From JACQGZ01 sp036004665 (lineage in GTDB: Bacteria; Sysuimicrobiota; Sysuimicrobiia; Sysuimicrobiales; Humicultoraceae), in NCBI GenBank assembly GCA_036004665.1, contig DASYRG010000042.1, positions 8,017-72,016 of the forward strand: a stretch of 64,000 nucleotides of DNA, in the 5' to 3' direction. The notes beneath the pieces are model-generated. The model ran no database searches. It was not told where the DNA came from and saw only the letters and a program-made list of their open reading frames with translations. Both the position numbers and the translations under genes were made by a program. Shown one piece after another: positions 7,551 to 15,779 of the stretch (position 1 is its first letter; each line of letters starts with the position of its first letter).

Positions 7551-8390
7551 TCACTCCGCTCCCGTGGGCCCCGAGACGAAGGCCTCGTAGATGGCGCGGG
7601 AGACGCGCGCCAGCGTCACCTTCGCTTCGTTGTCGGCCCAGTAGCGGTTGTCGGCGCAGTCGCGGCTCATCAGGGCGATCACATACGGCGCGCGGCCCGG
7701 CGGGAAGACGATCCCGACGTCGTTGCGCACGCCGCGCACCGAGCCGCTCTTGGTGGCGACGGCCAGTTGTCCTTCCGGATCCTCGTCCACCTTGCTGATG
7801 TCGTAGGGCAGGTAGCGGCCGATGATGTCGGTGTAGTGCTGGCGCTTCATGATCTCGATCATCGTCTCTGAGGCGGCCGGGCTGACCACCTCGCGGCGGG
7901 CCAGGCGCGTCAGCAGATCGCAGAAGGCGCGGGGAGTGCCCTCGGCCAGCGGCGTCTCGACGTCGAAGGCGATCGGCCGGTGAAGGGCCAGCTGGGAGAA
8001 GCCCATCCGGCCCATCGTCTCGTTCACCGCCGCGGGGCCGCCCACCGTCTCGATCAGGATGTTTGTGGCACTGTTGTCGCTGACGATGATCATCAGCACG
8101 ACGGCGTCGCGCACGGTCAGCGACAATCCCGGGGTGAGGTCCCTGAGGATCCCCGAGCCTTCGACCTTCTGGTCCGGTTGGTAGACGAGCGGCGCCGTCA
8201 GATCGAGGGTCCCCGCCTCGACCTGGCGGAAGACCTCTACCATGATGGGGACTTTGATGCAGGAGGCGGCGGGATAGATCGCCTCGGCGTTGCGCGCGAT
8301 TTCGCGCCCAGAGCTCAGGTCCCGCGCCGCGACGCCGAAGACCCCGCTGAACCGGCGCTGCAGCGCGGCGAGTGTGTGCTGAAGACCCAT
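7551..8390 (-). CDS. Serine hydrolase of the class A beta-lactamase fold, no signal peptide
   Basis: 279 aa with the penicillin-recognising triad: SCIK (Ser43/Lys46), SDNSATN (about 104-110) and KSGS (about 214-217, in place of KTG). The overall order fits class A beta-lactamase-like proteins (COG2367). The Glu166-x-x-Leu-Asn omega-loop of true class A enzymes is not evident, and the first residues (MGLQHTLAALQRRFSGVFGV) do not form a secretion signal. Its activity may therefore be an esterase/amidase or peptidase-like function in the cytoplasm rather than antibiotic resistance. It lies 12 bp upstream of the tandem GNAT gene on the same strand. Confidence 0.85.
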   Translation of the reverse strand: MGLQHTLAALQRRFSGVFGVAARDLSSGREIARNAEAIYPAASCIKVPIMVEVFRQVEAGTLDLTAPLVYQPDQKVEGSGILRDLTPGLSLTVRDAVVLMIIVSDNSATNILIETVGGPAAVNETMGRMGFSQLALHRPIAFDVETPLAEGTPRAFCDLLTRLARREVVSPAASETMIEIMKRQHYTDIIGRYLPYDISKVDEDPEGQLAVATKSGSVRGVRNDVGIVFPPGRAPYVIALMSRDCADNRYWADNEAKVTLARVSRAIYEAFVSGPTGAE

Positions 8391-8455
8391 TCCTCGCGCC
8401 CCTCCCGGCGCTACCTTCGCCTTCTGGCGGGCGGCGTCCCTTCCCTAAGCGAGCC

Positions 8456-8477
8456 GCCTCCCTTCCCTTAGGGAGGC
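8456..8477. other. Inverted repeat between divergent hydrolase and MFS genes
   Basis: GCCTCCC (8456-8462) and GGGAGGC (8471-8477) form a 7-bp perfect stem with an 8-nt loop. A partial copy of the same sequence (CTTCCCTAAGCGAGCCGCCT) lies just upstream. There is no T-tract; it could be an operator or leader hairpin for the MFS gene. Confidence 0.4.
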
Positions 8478-8513
8478 CGCGTGCCTTCCCGCAGGGTCGC
8501 CTCACTCCGTACA

Positions 8514-9782
8514 ATGGAAACCGCCGTGGCCGACGAGATCGAAGCCCAGGTGGTTGCTGTCCAGACGGCGGCGCCCCCACGCCCGGGCGCGTTTGCCCCG
8601 CTGCGCCACCGCAACTACCGTCTCCTCTGGAGTGGACTCATCGTCTCCAATACCGGCGGGTGGATGCAGTTCACCGCCTTGGGATACCTGATGGACCAGT
8701 TGACACGAGCGCCGGTCTACCTGGGTCTGCTCGGCGTCACCCAGGCGGTGCCGCGGCTGCTCTTTGCTTTCCTGGGCGGCGTCCTGGCCGACCGGATGGA
8801 TCGGCGCCGGGTGCTCCTGGCCACAAACATCATCTCCATGGCCTCGGCGCTCGCCCTGGCCATCCTGACCGCCCTCCGGCTGATCCAGGTGTGGCATCTG
8901 CTGGTCATCGCCGGCTTCAACTCGCTAATCCACTCCTTCGACATGCCGGCGCGGCAGTCGTGGACGCCCAGCCTTGTCGAGGACCGGGAGCTCCTGCAGG
9001 CCGTCAGTCTCAATTCCATGGCGTTCAACGGCGCGGGCATCTTCGGCCCTGCCTTCGCCGGCGTCCTGATCAGCCTGGCCGGCACCGCCGCTGCCTTCTT
9101 CGTGAACGCGGCCACCTACGTGGCGGTGATTGCGGCGCTGCTGGCGATGCGGATGCCGGCCTACGCGGCGGAGGGCCGCCTGTCGCTGAGGCAGGACATC
9201 CGGGAAGGTCTGGCGATCGTGTCCCGGCACCGATCGGTGCTGATGCTGCTGCTGATCGTGGCCGCGCTCAGCTTCTTCGGCCGTCCCTACATCCGTCTCA
9301 TGCCGGCGGTGGCGCGCGAGGTGCTGCGGATCGGCCCTGAGGGCCTGGGCGTCCTGCAGGCCGCTCCAGGGGTGGGGACGGTCCTGACCGTCTTCGTGAT
9401 TGGCTGGACCTCAACCCGGATGTACTCCGGCACGATGCTCCTGGGCGCGGCCTTCACCATGGGCGTGATGGTGACGCTCTTCGGACTCTCGAGCTCCTTT
9501 CCGCTCTCGGTGGCCCTCCTCGTCGCGGTCGGGCTGGGTCAGTCGGTGGCGATGGCCACCGCGTCGACGTTGCTGCAGACCACGGTCCCCGCGGGCGCGA
9601 GGGGCAGGGCGATGGGCCTGTTCGGGACGGTGGCGTTCGGGATGATGGCGCTGGGCACGCTCCCCGCCGGGGCGATCGCCGACCTGTTCGGATTGTCATG
9701 GGGCCTCGCCGGGGGCGGCGTCGTGCTCATGGTGCTCATCGCGGGCGTGGCGTTCTTCGCGCCTTGGATCCGCCGGCTCTAG
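8514..9782 (+). CDS. MFS transporter, EntS-like exporter family
   Basis: About 422 aa with 12 predicted membrane segments. The N-terminal signature is FAPLRHRNYRLLWSGLIVSN, followed by the A-like loop GGVLADRMDRRRVLLAT and IHSFDMPARQSW. This family (MFS_3, enterobactin exporter-like) exports siderophores or drugs; the substrate here is unknown. A second member of the same family lies at 48015-49265. The ATG at 8514 is chosen; GTG 8481 (4 nt after GGGAGG) and GTG 8526 are alternatives. The stop codon overlaps the stop of the convergent SRPBCC gene in the palindrome CTAG. Confidence 0.92.
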   Translation: METAVADEIEAQVVAVQTAAPPRPGAFAPLRHRNYRLLWSGLIVSNTGGWMQFTALGYLMDQLTRAPVYLGLLGVTQAVPRLLFAFLGGVLADRMDRRRVLLATNIISMASALALAILTALRLIQVWHLLVIAGFNSLIHSFDMPARQSWTPSLVEDRELLQAVSLNSMAFNGAGIFGPAFAGVLISLAGTAAAFFVNAATYVAVIAALLAMRMPAYAAEGRLSLRQDIREGLAIVSRHRSVLMLLLIVAALSFFGRPYIRLMPAVAREVLRIGPEGLGVLQAAPGVGTVLTVFVIGWTSTRMYSGTMLLGAAFTMGVMVTLFGLSSSFPLSVALLVAVGLGQSVAMATASTLLQTTVPAGARGRAMGLFGTVAFGMMALGTLPAGAIADLFGLSWGLAGGGVVLMVLIAGVAFFAPWIRRL

Positions 9783-10177
9783 CCCTCCAGCAGCGCCTTC
9801 ATCGGCGTCCAGTAGCTGTCCCACCAGCCCTGCCTGATGTCCGCGTAGGCGGCCGCGGGCACGCCCGACTGCCTGAAGGACAGGCGCGTCCCACCCCGAA
9901 AGCGGCGCAGGGTGAAGGTCGCCCGGGAGTAATGATCCTTGGGCCATCCGGAGGTTTGACACCACCAAGCCTGGACGATCTTGCGATCGGGGACAAGCAC
10001 CAGGTTGGTCCCTGCCGCCCATCCCCCAAAGGCGGAGAAGCGGCCGCCGACTTTGCGGCTGATGCGTGCGGGGCCGCCGGTGAAGCGGCCGTGCGTGCGC
10101 GAATCCATGAGTGCCTCGTAGACTTCGTGTGGCGTGGCCTTGAACACGACCGATTGCCGGAGGGTGCGGGTCTTCAT
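9779..10177 (-). CDS. SRPBCC / AHSA1-domain protein
   Basis: 132 aa of the START/Bet v1-like fold: the KATPHEVYEALMDSRTHGRFTG opening is diagnostic (seen as HEVYEALMDS), then VGGRFSAFGG, ATFTLRRFRGGTRL and the closing GWWDSYWTPMKALLEG helix. Members bind hydrophobic ligands or activate Hsp90 in eukaryotes; the bacterial role is generally unknown. The start ATG at 10177 is chosen because the conserved domain begins a few residues later, although the frame stays open for 90 more codons upstream. It is convergent with the MFS gene and shares 4 bp with it. Confidence 0.88.
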   Translation of the reverse strand: MKTRTLRQSVVFKATPHEVYEALMDSRTHGRFTGGPARISRKVGGRFSAFGGWAAGTNLVLVPDRKIVQAWWCQTSGWPKDHYSRATFTLRRFRGGTRLSFRQSGVPAAAYADIRQGWWDSYWTPMKALLEG

Positions 10178-10216
10178 CGCTACACTGTCCCGCGGTGAAC
10201 GCGTATCCGTCGGCGG

Positions 10217-10264
10217 TACTATGGTCTGTCCCGCCCGCTGCCGAACTATACTATGGGCTGTCCC
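10217..10264. repeat. Two 16-bp direct repeats overlapping the HIT-gene promoter
   Basis: TACTATGGTCTGTCCC (10217-10232) and TACTATGGGCTGTCCC (10249-10264) match at 15 of 16 positions and are 32 bp apart, about three helical turns. A -10-like TATACT (10247-10252) overlaps the second copy. This arrangement looks like a tandem operator, either for the HIT gene or for the divergent SRPBCC gene. Confidence 0.55.
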
Positions 10265-10285
10265 CCCCAGAAAGGACAGAGGACA

Positions 10286-10747
10286 GTGTCTTTGCCGGTG
10301 AAGTCTTTCGATCCTAACTGCATCTTTTGCCGCATCGTTGCGGGCGAGGTACCAGCCAGTGTTGTCTACCGCGGAGATGACGTGATGGCCTTCATGGACA
10401 TCCGGCCAGTGAACCCTGGACATCTGTTGGTGATCTCCACGGCCCACGCCGCGGGGCTGGCCAACCTACCGGAGAGAGTCGGGCAGCGGATGTGGGTCGT
10501 GGCCCAGCGGCTCGCGGCGGCGCAACGTCTGTCGGGCGTCCGGTGCGAGGGCGTCAACCTGTTTGTGGCGGACGGGGAGGCGGCGGGGCAGGATGTCTTT
10601 CACGTGCACATTCACGTGTTGCCCCGTTTCCCCGGCGACGGCCTCCGCCTGACCGGCCTTGCCTATGATCAGCGTCCCGCGCCTCCCTCCCGCGCAGAAT
10701 TGGACGAGACTGCGGGGGCGATCAGGCGAGGCCTCGAGAGTCCCTGA
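10286..10747 (+). CDS. HIT-family nucleotide hydrolase/transferase
   Basis: 153 aa. It has the N-terminal zinc-type CIFCRIVAGEVPAS segment (two Cys), FMDIRPVNPGHLLVI and the histidine triad HVHIHVLPRF near residue 107. HIT proteins hydrolyse nucleoside phosphoramidates or dinucleotides, and this Hint-like type often cleaves AMP-lysine or adenosine phosphoramidate. GTG at 10286 begins just before the conserved domain and has AAAGGA about 9 nt upstream; an ATG at 10253 would put the start inside the -10/operator repeats. Confidence 0.93.
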   Translation: MSLPVKSFDPNCIFCRIVAGEVPASVVYRGDDVMAFMDIRPVNPGHLLVISTAHAAGLANLPERVGQRMWVVAQRLAAAQRLSGVRCEGVNLFVADGEAAGQDVFHVHIHVLPRFPGDGLRLTGLAYDQRPAPPSRAELDETAGAIRRGLESP

Positions 10748-10752
10748 GGAAG

Positions 10753-12000
10753 CTACTGCGCCACCCGTCCGAACGCCAGGGTGGCATTGATCCCCCCGAA
10801 GCCGAAGGAGTTGCTGAGGATATAGTCCACGGGGGCGTGCCGCCCCTCGTGGGGGATGTAGTCGAGGTCGCATTGCGGGTCAGGCTGCACGAGGTTCAGC
10901 GTCGGCGGCAGGTACTCGTGCCGCAGGGCCAGCATGCACAGCGCGGCCTCGATCGCGCCGCTGGCGCCGAGGGAATGGCCGTGCATCGGTTTGGTGCCGC
11001 TGACCGGGATCGTGTAGGCGGCTTCCCCCAGGGCCAGCTTGATGGCGGTGGTCTCGATGGAGTCGTTGAGCGGTGTCGAGGTGGCATGGGCGTTCACGTA
11101 TCCGACCTGCTCGGGGAGGAGGCCGGCATCCTCCATGGCCAGCCGCATCGCGCGGGCGGCCTGCCGTCCGGAGGGGAGCGGGGCGGTCATGTGGTGCGCA
11201 TCGTTGGTAGACCCGTATCCGAGGATCTCTCCGTAGATCGGAGCGTCGCGCCGCACCGCGTGGCTGTATTCCTCCAGAACGAGAATCGCCGCGCCTTCGG
11301 CCATGACGAAGCCGTCGCGTCCCGCGTCGAAAGGACGGCAGGAGGCTTCGGGCGCGTCGTTGCGCGTGGACATCGCCCGGATGAGATCGAAGGCGCCGAA
11401 GATCAGCGGCGCCAGCGGGCACTCTACTCCTCCGGCCAGGAAGAGGTCGGTCTCGCCCTCGCGGATGAAGCGGAACGCCTCGCCGAGGGCGATGGCCGCG
11501 GAAGTGCAGGAGTCGGAATTGGCGCTGGTGGGGCCGGTGATGCCGAACTCGATGGCCACGTTGCAAGAGGCCGACCCGGAGAAGACGGCGAGTGCCAGCG
11601 TCGGTTTGATCCGCCGGATCCCTTCGCGCAGGTAGATCTCGTGCTGTTCTTCCGCGAAGGCGCCGCCGCCGAGGGCCGCCCCGATGAAGACGCCGGCGCG
11701 GTCGCGGTCCTCGTCTTCGAAATGCAGGCCGGCGTCCTGCACCGCCTGCCGCGCCGCCGCGACGCCGAACTGGGCGAAGCGGTCCAGCCGGCGCGCGCGT
11801 TTGGCGTCCATGGAGGCGAGGGGATCGAAGTCGGGCACCTCTCCGGCGATGCGGCTGGAGAAGCGCCCGGCATCGAAACGGGTGATCGAGCGAATCCCCG
11901 AGCGGCCCGATGTCATCCCTTCCAGCAGGCCGACGCTCCCCTGGCCCATTGGGGTGACTGCGCCGATCCCCGTGACGACGACCCGCTTCCGCTCCCTCAT
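10753..12000 (-). CDS. Beta-ketoacyl-ACP synthase II-like ketosynthase (FabF family)
   Basis: 415 aa, full-length thiolase-fold ketosynthase. The catalytic triad is present: Cys165 in SDSCTSAAIA, His305 in NAHATSTPLND and His342 in MHGHSLGASGAIEA; GF-type motif SFGFGGINATL is at the C-terminus. These positions match E. coli FabF (163/303/340). The active-site context (DSCTSAA rather than TACATG) departs from housekeeping FabF. The gene ends a four-gene minus operon with an SRPBCC protein, an FAD oxidoreductase and a methyltransferase, so a role in a small polyketide- or lipid-like secondary pathway is more likely than bulk fatty-acid synthesis. No ACP or chain-length factor is adjacent. It overlaps the upstream gene by ATGA. 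Confidence 0.9.
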   Translation of the reverse strand: MRERKRVVVTGIGAVTPMGQGSVGLLEGMTSGRSGIRSITRFDAGRFSSRIAGEVPDFDPLASMDAKRARRLDRFAQFGVAAARQAVQDAGLHFEDEDRDRAGVFIGAALGGGAFAEEQHEIYLREGIRRIKPTLALAVFSGSASCNVAIEFGITGPTSANSDSCTSAAIALGEAFRFIREGETDLFLAGGVECPLAPLIFGAFDLIRAMSTRNDAPEASCRPFDAGRDGFVMAEGAAILVLEEYSHAVRRDAPIYGEILGYGSTNDAHHMTAPLPSGRQAARAMRLAMEDAGLLPEQVGYVNAHATSTPLNDSIETTAIKLALGEAAYTIPVSGTKPMHGHSLGASGAIEAALCMLALRHEYLPPTLNLVQPDPQCDLDYIPHEGRHAPVDYILSNSFGFGGINATLAFGRVAQ

Positions 12001-12440
12001 GGTGCGCCTCCCGATTCCGCCAGCAGCTTGAACCGCCGCAGCGTGCGTGCGGCTACGTGCGCGATGAAGAACCGCCCCACCACCCATCCGGCCATCGCTC
12101 CCAGCGGGGACGGCCAGCGCAGATCGTGTCTGATCCCTACGCGCACATCGGCCGGCCCCGGCTCGAAGAACCACTCCACGCTCATGCCCCGCGTCGGGCC
12201 GGCGATGTGGGTGAAGAGAATGCGCCGCTCCTCCGGCCGCACCTCCTGCACCGCCCGCCAGCGCAGGGGGATGCGGCCGCGCCGCGCCGCCATCTCCGCG
12301 GTGGTGCGGCGGCCAGCGCGCTCGAGGATGCGCACCCAGCGGTAGTGGGGCAGCCAGGCGGCCCACCGTTCAACGTCGGCGGCGAGGGCGAAGATCCGCT
12401 CCCAGGGCGCGGCGACGGTGACTACGCTCTCCAGATGCAT
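11997..12440 (-). CDS. SRPBCC-family protein, polyketide cyclase/dehydrase-like
   Basis: 147 aa with the START-like opening VVTVAAPWERIFALAADVERWAAWLPHYR and the loop VEWFFEPGPADVRVGIRHDL; the last 40 residues may form an amphipathic or membrane-associated helix (PLGAMAGWVVGRFFIAHVAA). The family includes aromatase/cyclases of type II polyketide synthesis as well as lipid-binding proteins. It lies between an FAD oxidoreductase (18-bp overlap upstream) and a ketosynthase (ATGA overlap downstream), which favours a cyclase-like or ligand-carrier role in that pathway. The call of polyketide cyclase is inference from context. Confidence 0.83.
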   Translation of the reverse strand: MHLESVVTVAAPWERIFALAADVERWAAWLPHYRWVRILERAGRRTTAEMAARRGRIPLRWRAVQEVRPEERRILFTHIAGPTRGMSVEWFFEPGPADVRVGIRHDLRWPSPLGAMAGWVVGRFFIAHVAARTLRRFKLLAESGGAP

Positions 12441-13624
12441 GCCAGCGCCAGCCGTGAGAGGTAGGCGGGCGTGAGGGCGCCGCGCACGGGGTCGGCGTTG
12501 CCGATAATCCCAAGGAAGCGCGAGGCCACCACCGGATGCGATCCCCAGGCGCGCGCCAGCGGCTCGATCAGCGGGCTGCGCAGCGCCACCCAGTCGATCA
12601 GGCGCAGGAACCGCCGGAGCCCGCCGCAGCGTCGGCGGTGCCAGCGCGCGTAGTCCGCCAGCGCGGGCGCGCCGGCATTCCCCGCGGTGAGCGCGCGGTC
12701 GATCACCTCCGCGGCCACCGCTGCGCCCGTCAACGCCATGCTCACCCCCTGGCCAGTCAGGGGGTCGGTGTGAGCTGCCGCGTCCCCGACCAGCACCACG
12801 CCGTCGGCCACCACCGGACGGTGCGAGGGAGCGAGTGGGCCGATGGCGCGCAGCTGCGTGATCGTCCCCGCCTCGACGCGGTTGCGGAGAGCGGGAAAGG
12901 GCGCTAGCAGTTCACGGGCTGCGCGGTCGAGGAGAGTCCGGGCGATGAGGTCGCGGCTCCGGGAAATCGCGCGCTTCGCGCCGACCATCGTAACGTTTGC
13001 CTCCCCGCCGGGAAACGCGGAGACGCCGCAGTAGGCGCCCCGGGCCAGGTGCATCTCGGCGTATCCCTCCCACATCGCCAGCCCGCGCACGCGAAGTCCA
13101 ACGGCATAGCGGCCTCGCCTCGTGGGTGAGCGGCTCAGTCCGGCGGCCCGCGCCACCAGCGAGCGCGCTCCGTCGGCCCCGACCAGAATCCGTGCCGCAA
13201 TCTCGCCGTCATCCGTCCGAATACGCCAGCGGCCCCCCCGCCGGTGGGCCCCGCGCACGGCCCGTCCCGTCTCGACGGCTGCCCCGGCGCGGCGAGCCGC
13301 CCGGAGAAGGCAATCGTCCAACACGGCACGGGAGAGTGACAGTCCGACCCCGCCGGGAAACGGCGCGAACACCTCTCGGCCCGCGGGGGAGACGATCCTC
13401 ATCCCGGTCAGGATCCGGGCATGCGGCCGTAACTCCGTCAGCACGCCCAGCGGTTCCAGCGCGACAACGCCGTAGGGGTGGATGAAGTCACCGCACAGCT
13501 TTTCGCGAGGAAAGAGGGATCGCTCCAGCACGAGCACCTCCCGGCCGCGGCCGGCCAGCGCCGCCGCCGCGGCCGCCCCCGCCGGTCCTCCCCCCACCAC
13601 CAACACCTCGACGCTCCGCGCCAC
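12422..13624 (-). CDS. FAD-dependent oxidoreductase, geranylgeranyl reductase/halogenase superfamily
   Basis: 400 aa with the FAD-binding start VEVLVVGGGPAGAAAAAAL, ERSLFPREKLCGDFIHPYG (substrate/FAD loop with Cys), ILVGADGARS and the second FAD motif VLVGDAAAHTDPLTGQGVSMAL. The KLCGDF motif is typical of geranylgeranyl reductase-type and related FAD enzymes that reduce or hydroxylate lipid-like substrates. In this operon it may tailor the product of the ketosynthase. The last part (about 330-400) is Arg/Ala-rich and helical. Start GTG/ATG at 13624 directly precedes the FAD motif; the preceding methyltransferase ends 4 bp upstream. Confidence 0.9.
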   Translation of the reverse strand: MARSVEVLVVGGGPAGAAAAAALAGRGREVLVLERSLFPREKLCGDFIHPYGVVALEPLGVLTELRPHARILTGMRIVSPAGREVFAPFPGGVGLSLSRAVLDDCLLRAARRAGAAVETGRAVRGAHRRGGRWRIRTDDGEIAARILVGADGARSLVARAAGLSRSPTRRGRYAVGLRVRGLAMWEGYAEMHLARGAYCGVSAFPGGEANVTMVGAKRAISRSRDLIARTLLDRAARELLAPFPALRNRVEAGTITQLRAIGPLAPSHRPVVADGVVLVGDAAAHTDPLTGQGVSMALTGAAVAAEVIDRALTAGNAGAPALADYARWHRRRCGGLRRFLRLIDWVALRSPLIEPLARAWGSHPVVASRFLGIIGNADPVRGALTPAYLSRLALACIWRA

Positions 13625-13628
13625 GTCG

Positions 13629-14336
13629 CTATGCTCGCTTGACCATGGCCAGCCGGAAGAGCGGGGCGGGCATGATCGTCACGCCGGCAATCCCCGTCTC
13701 GGCCAGCAGCGCGCGGGCTTCCGCGGGCGTGTACGCGCGCAGGACCGAGCGCGGACCGTCCGCGCGGGTGAGGGGGCTGCGCAGCAGCAGCACAGCGAGG
13801 GCGCGGGCGCCCAGGTACGCCCCCCAGGTGCGCACGAGGTCGGTGACCAGAAATCCTCGCCGGCCGATTCGGTCGAGCTCGCGCAGGGCGTCGATCGCCT
13901 TGCTTCGCCTGAGATGGTGCAGCCCCGAGGTGAAGAGAGCCACGTCCACGCTGCGGTCCTCGAGCGGCAGGGCCCCCGCGTCGCCCTGAACCACCTGGAT
14001 CTCCGGAAAGGCGGCGGAGCGGTCGCGCGCGATCAGGGTTGTCATAGGATGGTTGTCGATCGCGATCGCGCGGACGACAATCCCGTTGAGGCGCCCCCAG
14101 GCGGCAAAGGCGCGGGGGAGGTCCGCCCCGCCGGTGGCCACGTCGGCGACCGTGAGGGCGCGGTCCCCAGGGCGCAGGAACCGGCGGAGATGGCCCCAGA
14201 CCAGCCGCCGCACACCGAGGAGACGGTTCAGCCGCTCGAGTTCGGTGAGGCAGACCTCCATGACGGGGCGGGGGTGCGGGAAGTCCATCAATTCGGGGGC
14301 GTGCTCCCGCCGGGGAGGCGCCGGCATCACGTCCAT
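13629..14336 (-). CDS. SAM-dependent methyltransferase, first gene of the ketosynthase operon
   Basis: 235 aa. It carries motif I VADVATGGADLPRAF, an acidic AIDNHP turn, VVQGDAGALPLEDRSVDVALF and LHHLRR, as in UbiE-like methyltransferases that commonly accompany type III PKS and FAD oxidoreductase genes. The N-terminal helix (FPHPRPVMEVCLTELERLNRLLG) is also typical of that group. No type III PKS is next to it here. A -10-like TATGAT (14359-14354, minus strand) lies 18 nt upstream of the ATG, so this is probably the start of the operon running to 10753. Confidence 0.87.
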   Translation of the reverse strand: MDVMPAPPRREHAPELMDFPHPRPVMEVCLTELERLNRLLGVRRLVWGHLRRFLRPGDRALTVADVATGGADLPRAFAAWGRLNGIVVRAIAIDNHPMTTLIARDRSAAFPEIQVVQGDAGALPLEDRSVDVALFTSGLHHLRRSKAIDALRELDRIGRRGFLVTDLVRTWGAYLGARALAVLLLRSPLTRADGPRSVLRAYTPAEARALLAETGIAGVTIMPAPLFRLAMVKRA

Positions 14337-14344
14337 GGGTGGGC

Positions 14345-14367
14345 TCCGCGGATATCATACCCGCGGA
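14345..14367. promoter_or_regulatory. Palindrome overlapping the -10 of the ketosynthase operon
   Basis: TCCGCGG (14345-14351) and CCGCGGA (14361-14367) are perfect inverted repeats. Between them, on the minus strand, sits TATGAT (14359-14354), a good -10. A dyad centred on a -10 is a typical repressor site; the regulator is unknown. Confidence 0.5.
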
Positions 14368-14393
14368 CGTGCAACGAACCTGTAAATCCGTGG

Positions 14394-15779
14394 CTACTCG
14401 GAGGGCTTGGGAACGACCAGGAGCATAGAGGCGACTCCCCGCTGTCCGCGCTCAGGGACGTTGACGACCCGTCCGCCCACCACCAGCGTCGAGGATCCGC
14501 CGCCGTCGAGGTTCATCGCCTGCACCGCGCCCATCTCGCGCATCAGCCGGGCCAGCTCGATCAGGCGCATCCCCGTACTGCCGCGCGATTTTTCCACCGT
14601 GACCAGCAGCACCTTCCCGGCGGCCGTGATCCCAATGGCCGAGCGCGAGGTACGCCGGGAGCTGAAGGCCTCTCCGAACGACTCCCAGCGGAAGGGCACG
14701 GAGATCCTTCCATCCTGAACGAGGCGGGGCCCGCCGCCGATCGCGTGCACGATCTTGCCGGGGCTGATCGCCAGGTCGAGACGCACCTGCTGGCCGAGCA
14801 CCAACCGGTCGCTGATGAGCCGGCGTTCAGCGACGGTCGCCGAAAGCACGTAGCCGTCATCGGGGATGGCCACCCGCCCGGTCGGAAACGCGGTGACGGT
14901 TCCGTTGACGACCACGGCGTGCAGCGTGTGCGTGGGTGTGAGCGGTCCGTACTCCGGCGTGTAAACGGCAAGGCCGCCCCAGCGCGGCGGCCGGTTGACC
15001 GCGGAGATGGGAATCCTGGTCCCTAGGTCAGATTCGACCGAACCGCGGAAGGTGAAGGGCTGGATGGTAGGGCGTCCCTCCGCGGTGATGGCGAAGACGG
15101 CCCGGCGCTCAATCGGCGTGGAGAGGAGGCGTCCGTCGATGACGACGAGTCCCAGCGGCTGGCCGGTCTTGCGGGCAAAGAATCCTCCGTTGATGGCGGC
15201 GAAGGCGTCGTGGCGCGTCGCCACGGCGGCGGTAGGCTCAGCGCCTGCGAACGTGCCTCCGCCGAGGGCGGGCCGCAGACTGATACGCGGATCGGTCAGG
15301 TCCACTAACACGGCGTGCGCGTTCGTCCACCCCCCTCCCGTGAGCACGCGCAGCCGCCGGTAGGAGAGGCTGGAGGGCAGAGGCACCATGGCCCTCCAGG
15401 GGGGAAGGATCACAACAGCGAGTTTGTGTGGATCAGCGCGTGAGAAGACCTTGTACCGGGTCGCGCCCTGCAGCGAGATGGAGAGCCGGGCGATGCCGCC
15501 CTCCAGGGGCTGCTGGCGCACCACCCCAACCCCTCCGGCGTTGACCGCCAACTCCCGGGTCGCCGCGTCCCCGACCGGCCAGAGATCGACGACCAGCCGG
15601 TCGCTGCTCGTGGTGGCGCGGAAGCGCACCGCCCGGTCGAGGTGGGCGACGACCTTGATCGCGCGGTCCTGGGTGGTCCAGCCGAGGTCCAGCACCCGAG
15701 CAGGAGGGGCGGCGGGCGCGGGCCTGGTCAGCCCGCTGAGGGCGAGGAGCAGCAGGGTGAGGGTGACGGCGATGCGCAT
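14394..15779 (-). CDS. Exported phosphodiester glycosidase-domain protein with N-terminal AMIN domain
   Basis: 461 aa. A signal peptide (MRIAVTLTLLLLALSGLTRPAPAA) is followed by an AMIN-like beta domain (about 35-125, containing RVLDLGWTTQDRAIKVVAHL-type strands) and a phosphodiester glycosidase (NAGPA/DUF2233) domain from about 170. The latter shows NAHAVLVDL, AAINGGFF, IGGGPRLVQDG and the signature AMNLDGGGSSTLVVGG. Such proteins act in the cell envelope on glycan phosphodiesters or exopolysaccharide. The ATG at 15779 is preferred over an in-frame ATG at 15827 because it begins the signal peptide directly. Confidence 0.9.
   Translation of the reverse strand: MRIAVTLTLLLLALSGLTRPAPAAPPARVLDLGWTTQDRAIKVVAHLDRAVRFRATTSSDRLVVDLWPVGDAATRELAVNAGGVGVVRQQPLEGGIARLSISLQGATRYKVFSRADPHKLAVVILPPWRAMVPLPSSLSYRRLRVLTGGGWTNAHAVLVDLTDPRISLRPALGGGTFAGAEPTAAVATRHDAFAAINGGFFARKTGQPLGLVVIDGRLLSTPIERRAVFAITAEGRPTIQPFTFRGSVESDLGTRIPISAVNRPPRWGGLAVYTPEYGPLTPTHTLHAVVVNGTVTAFPTGRVAIPDDGYVLSATVAERRLISDRLVLGQQVRLDLAISPGKIVHAIGGGPRLVQDGRISVPFRWESFGEAFSSRRTSRSAIGITAAGKVLLVTVEKSRGSTGMRLIELARLMREMGAVQAMNLDGGGSSTLVVGGRVVNVPERGQRGVASMLLVVPKPSE

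Noticed and set aside
7551..8390. Secreted class A beta-lactamase conferring resistance
   Set aside because: No signal peptide, and the class A omega-loop Glu motif was not found; only the general fold is supported.
14394..15026. Long plus-strand ORFs around 13482-15026 and similar long antisense frames elsewhere
   Set aside because: They are antisense to well-supported genes and arise from high GC; no conserved domains were seen.
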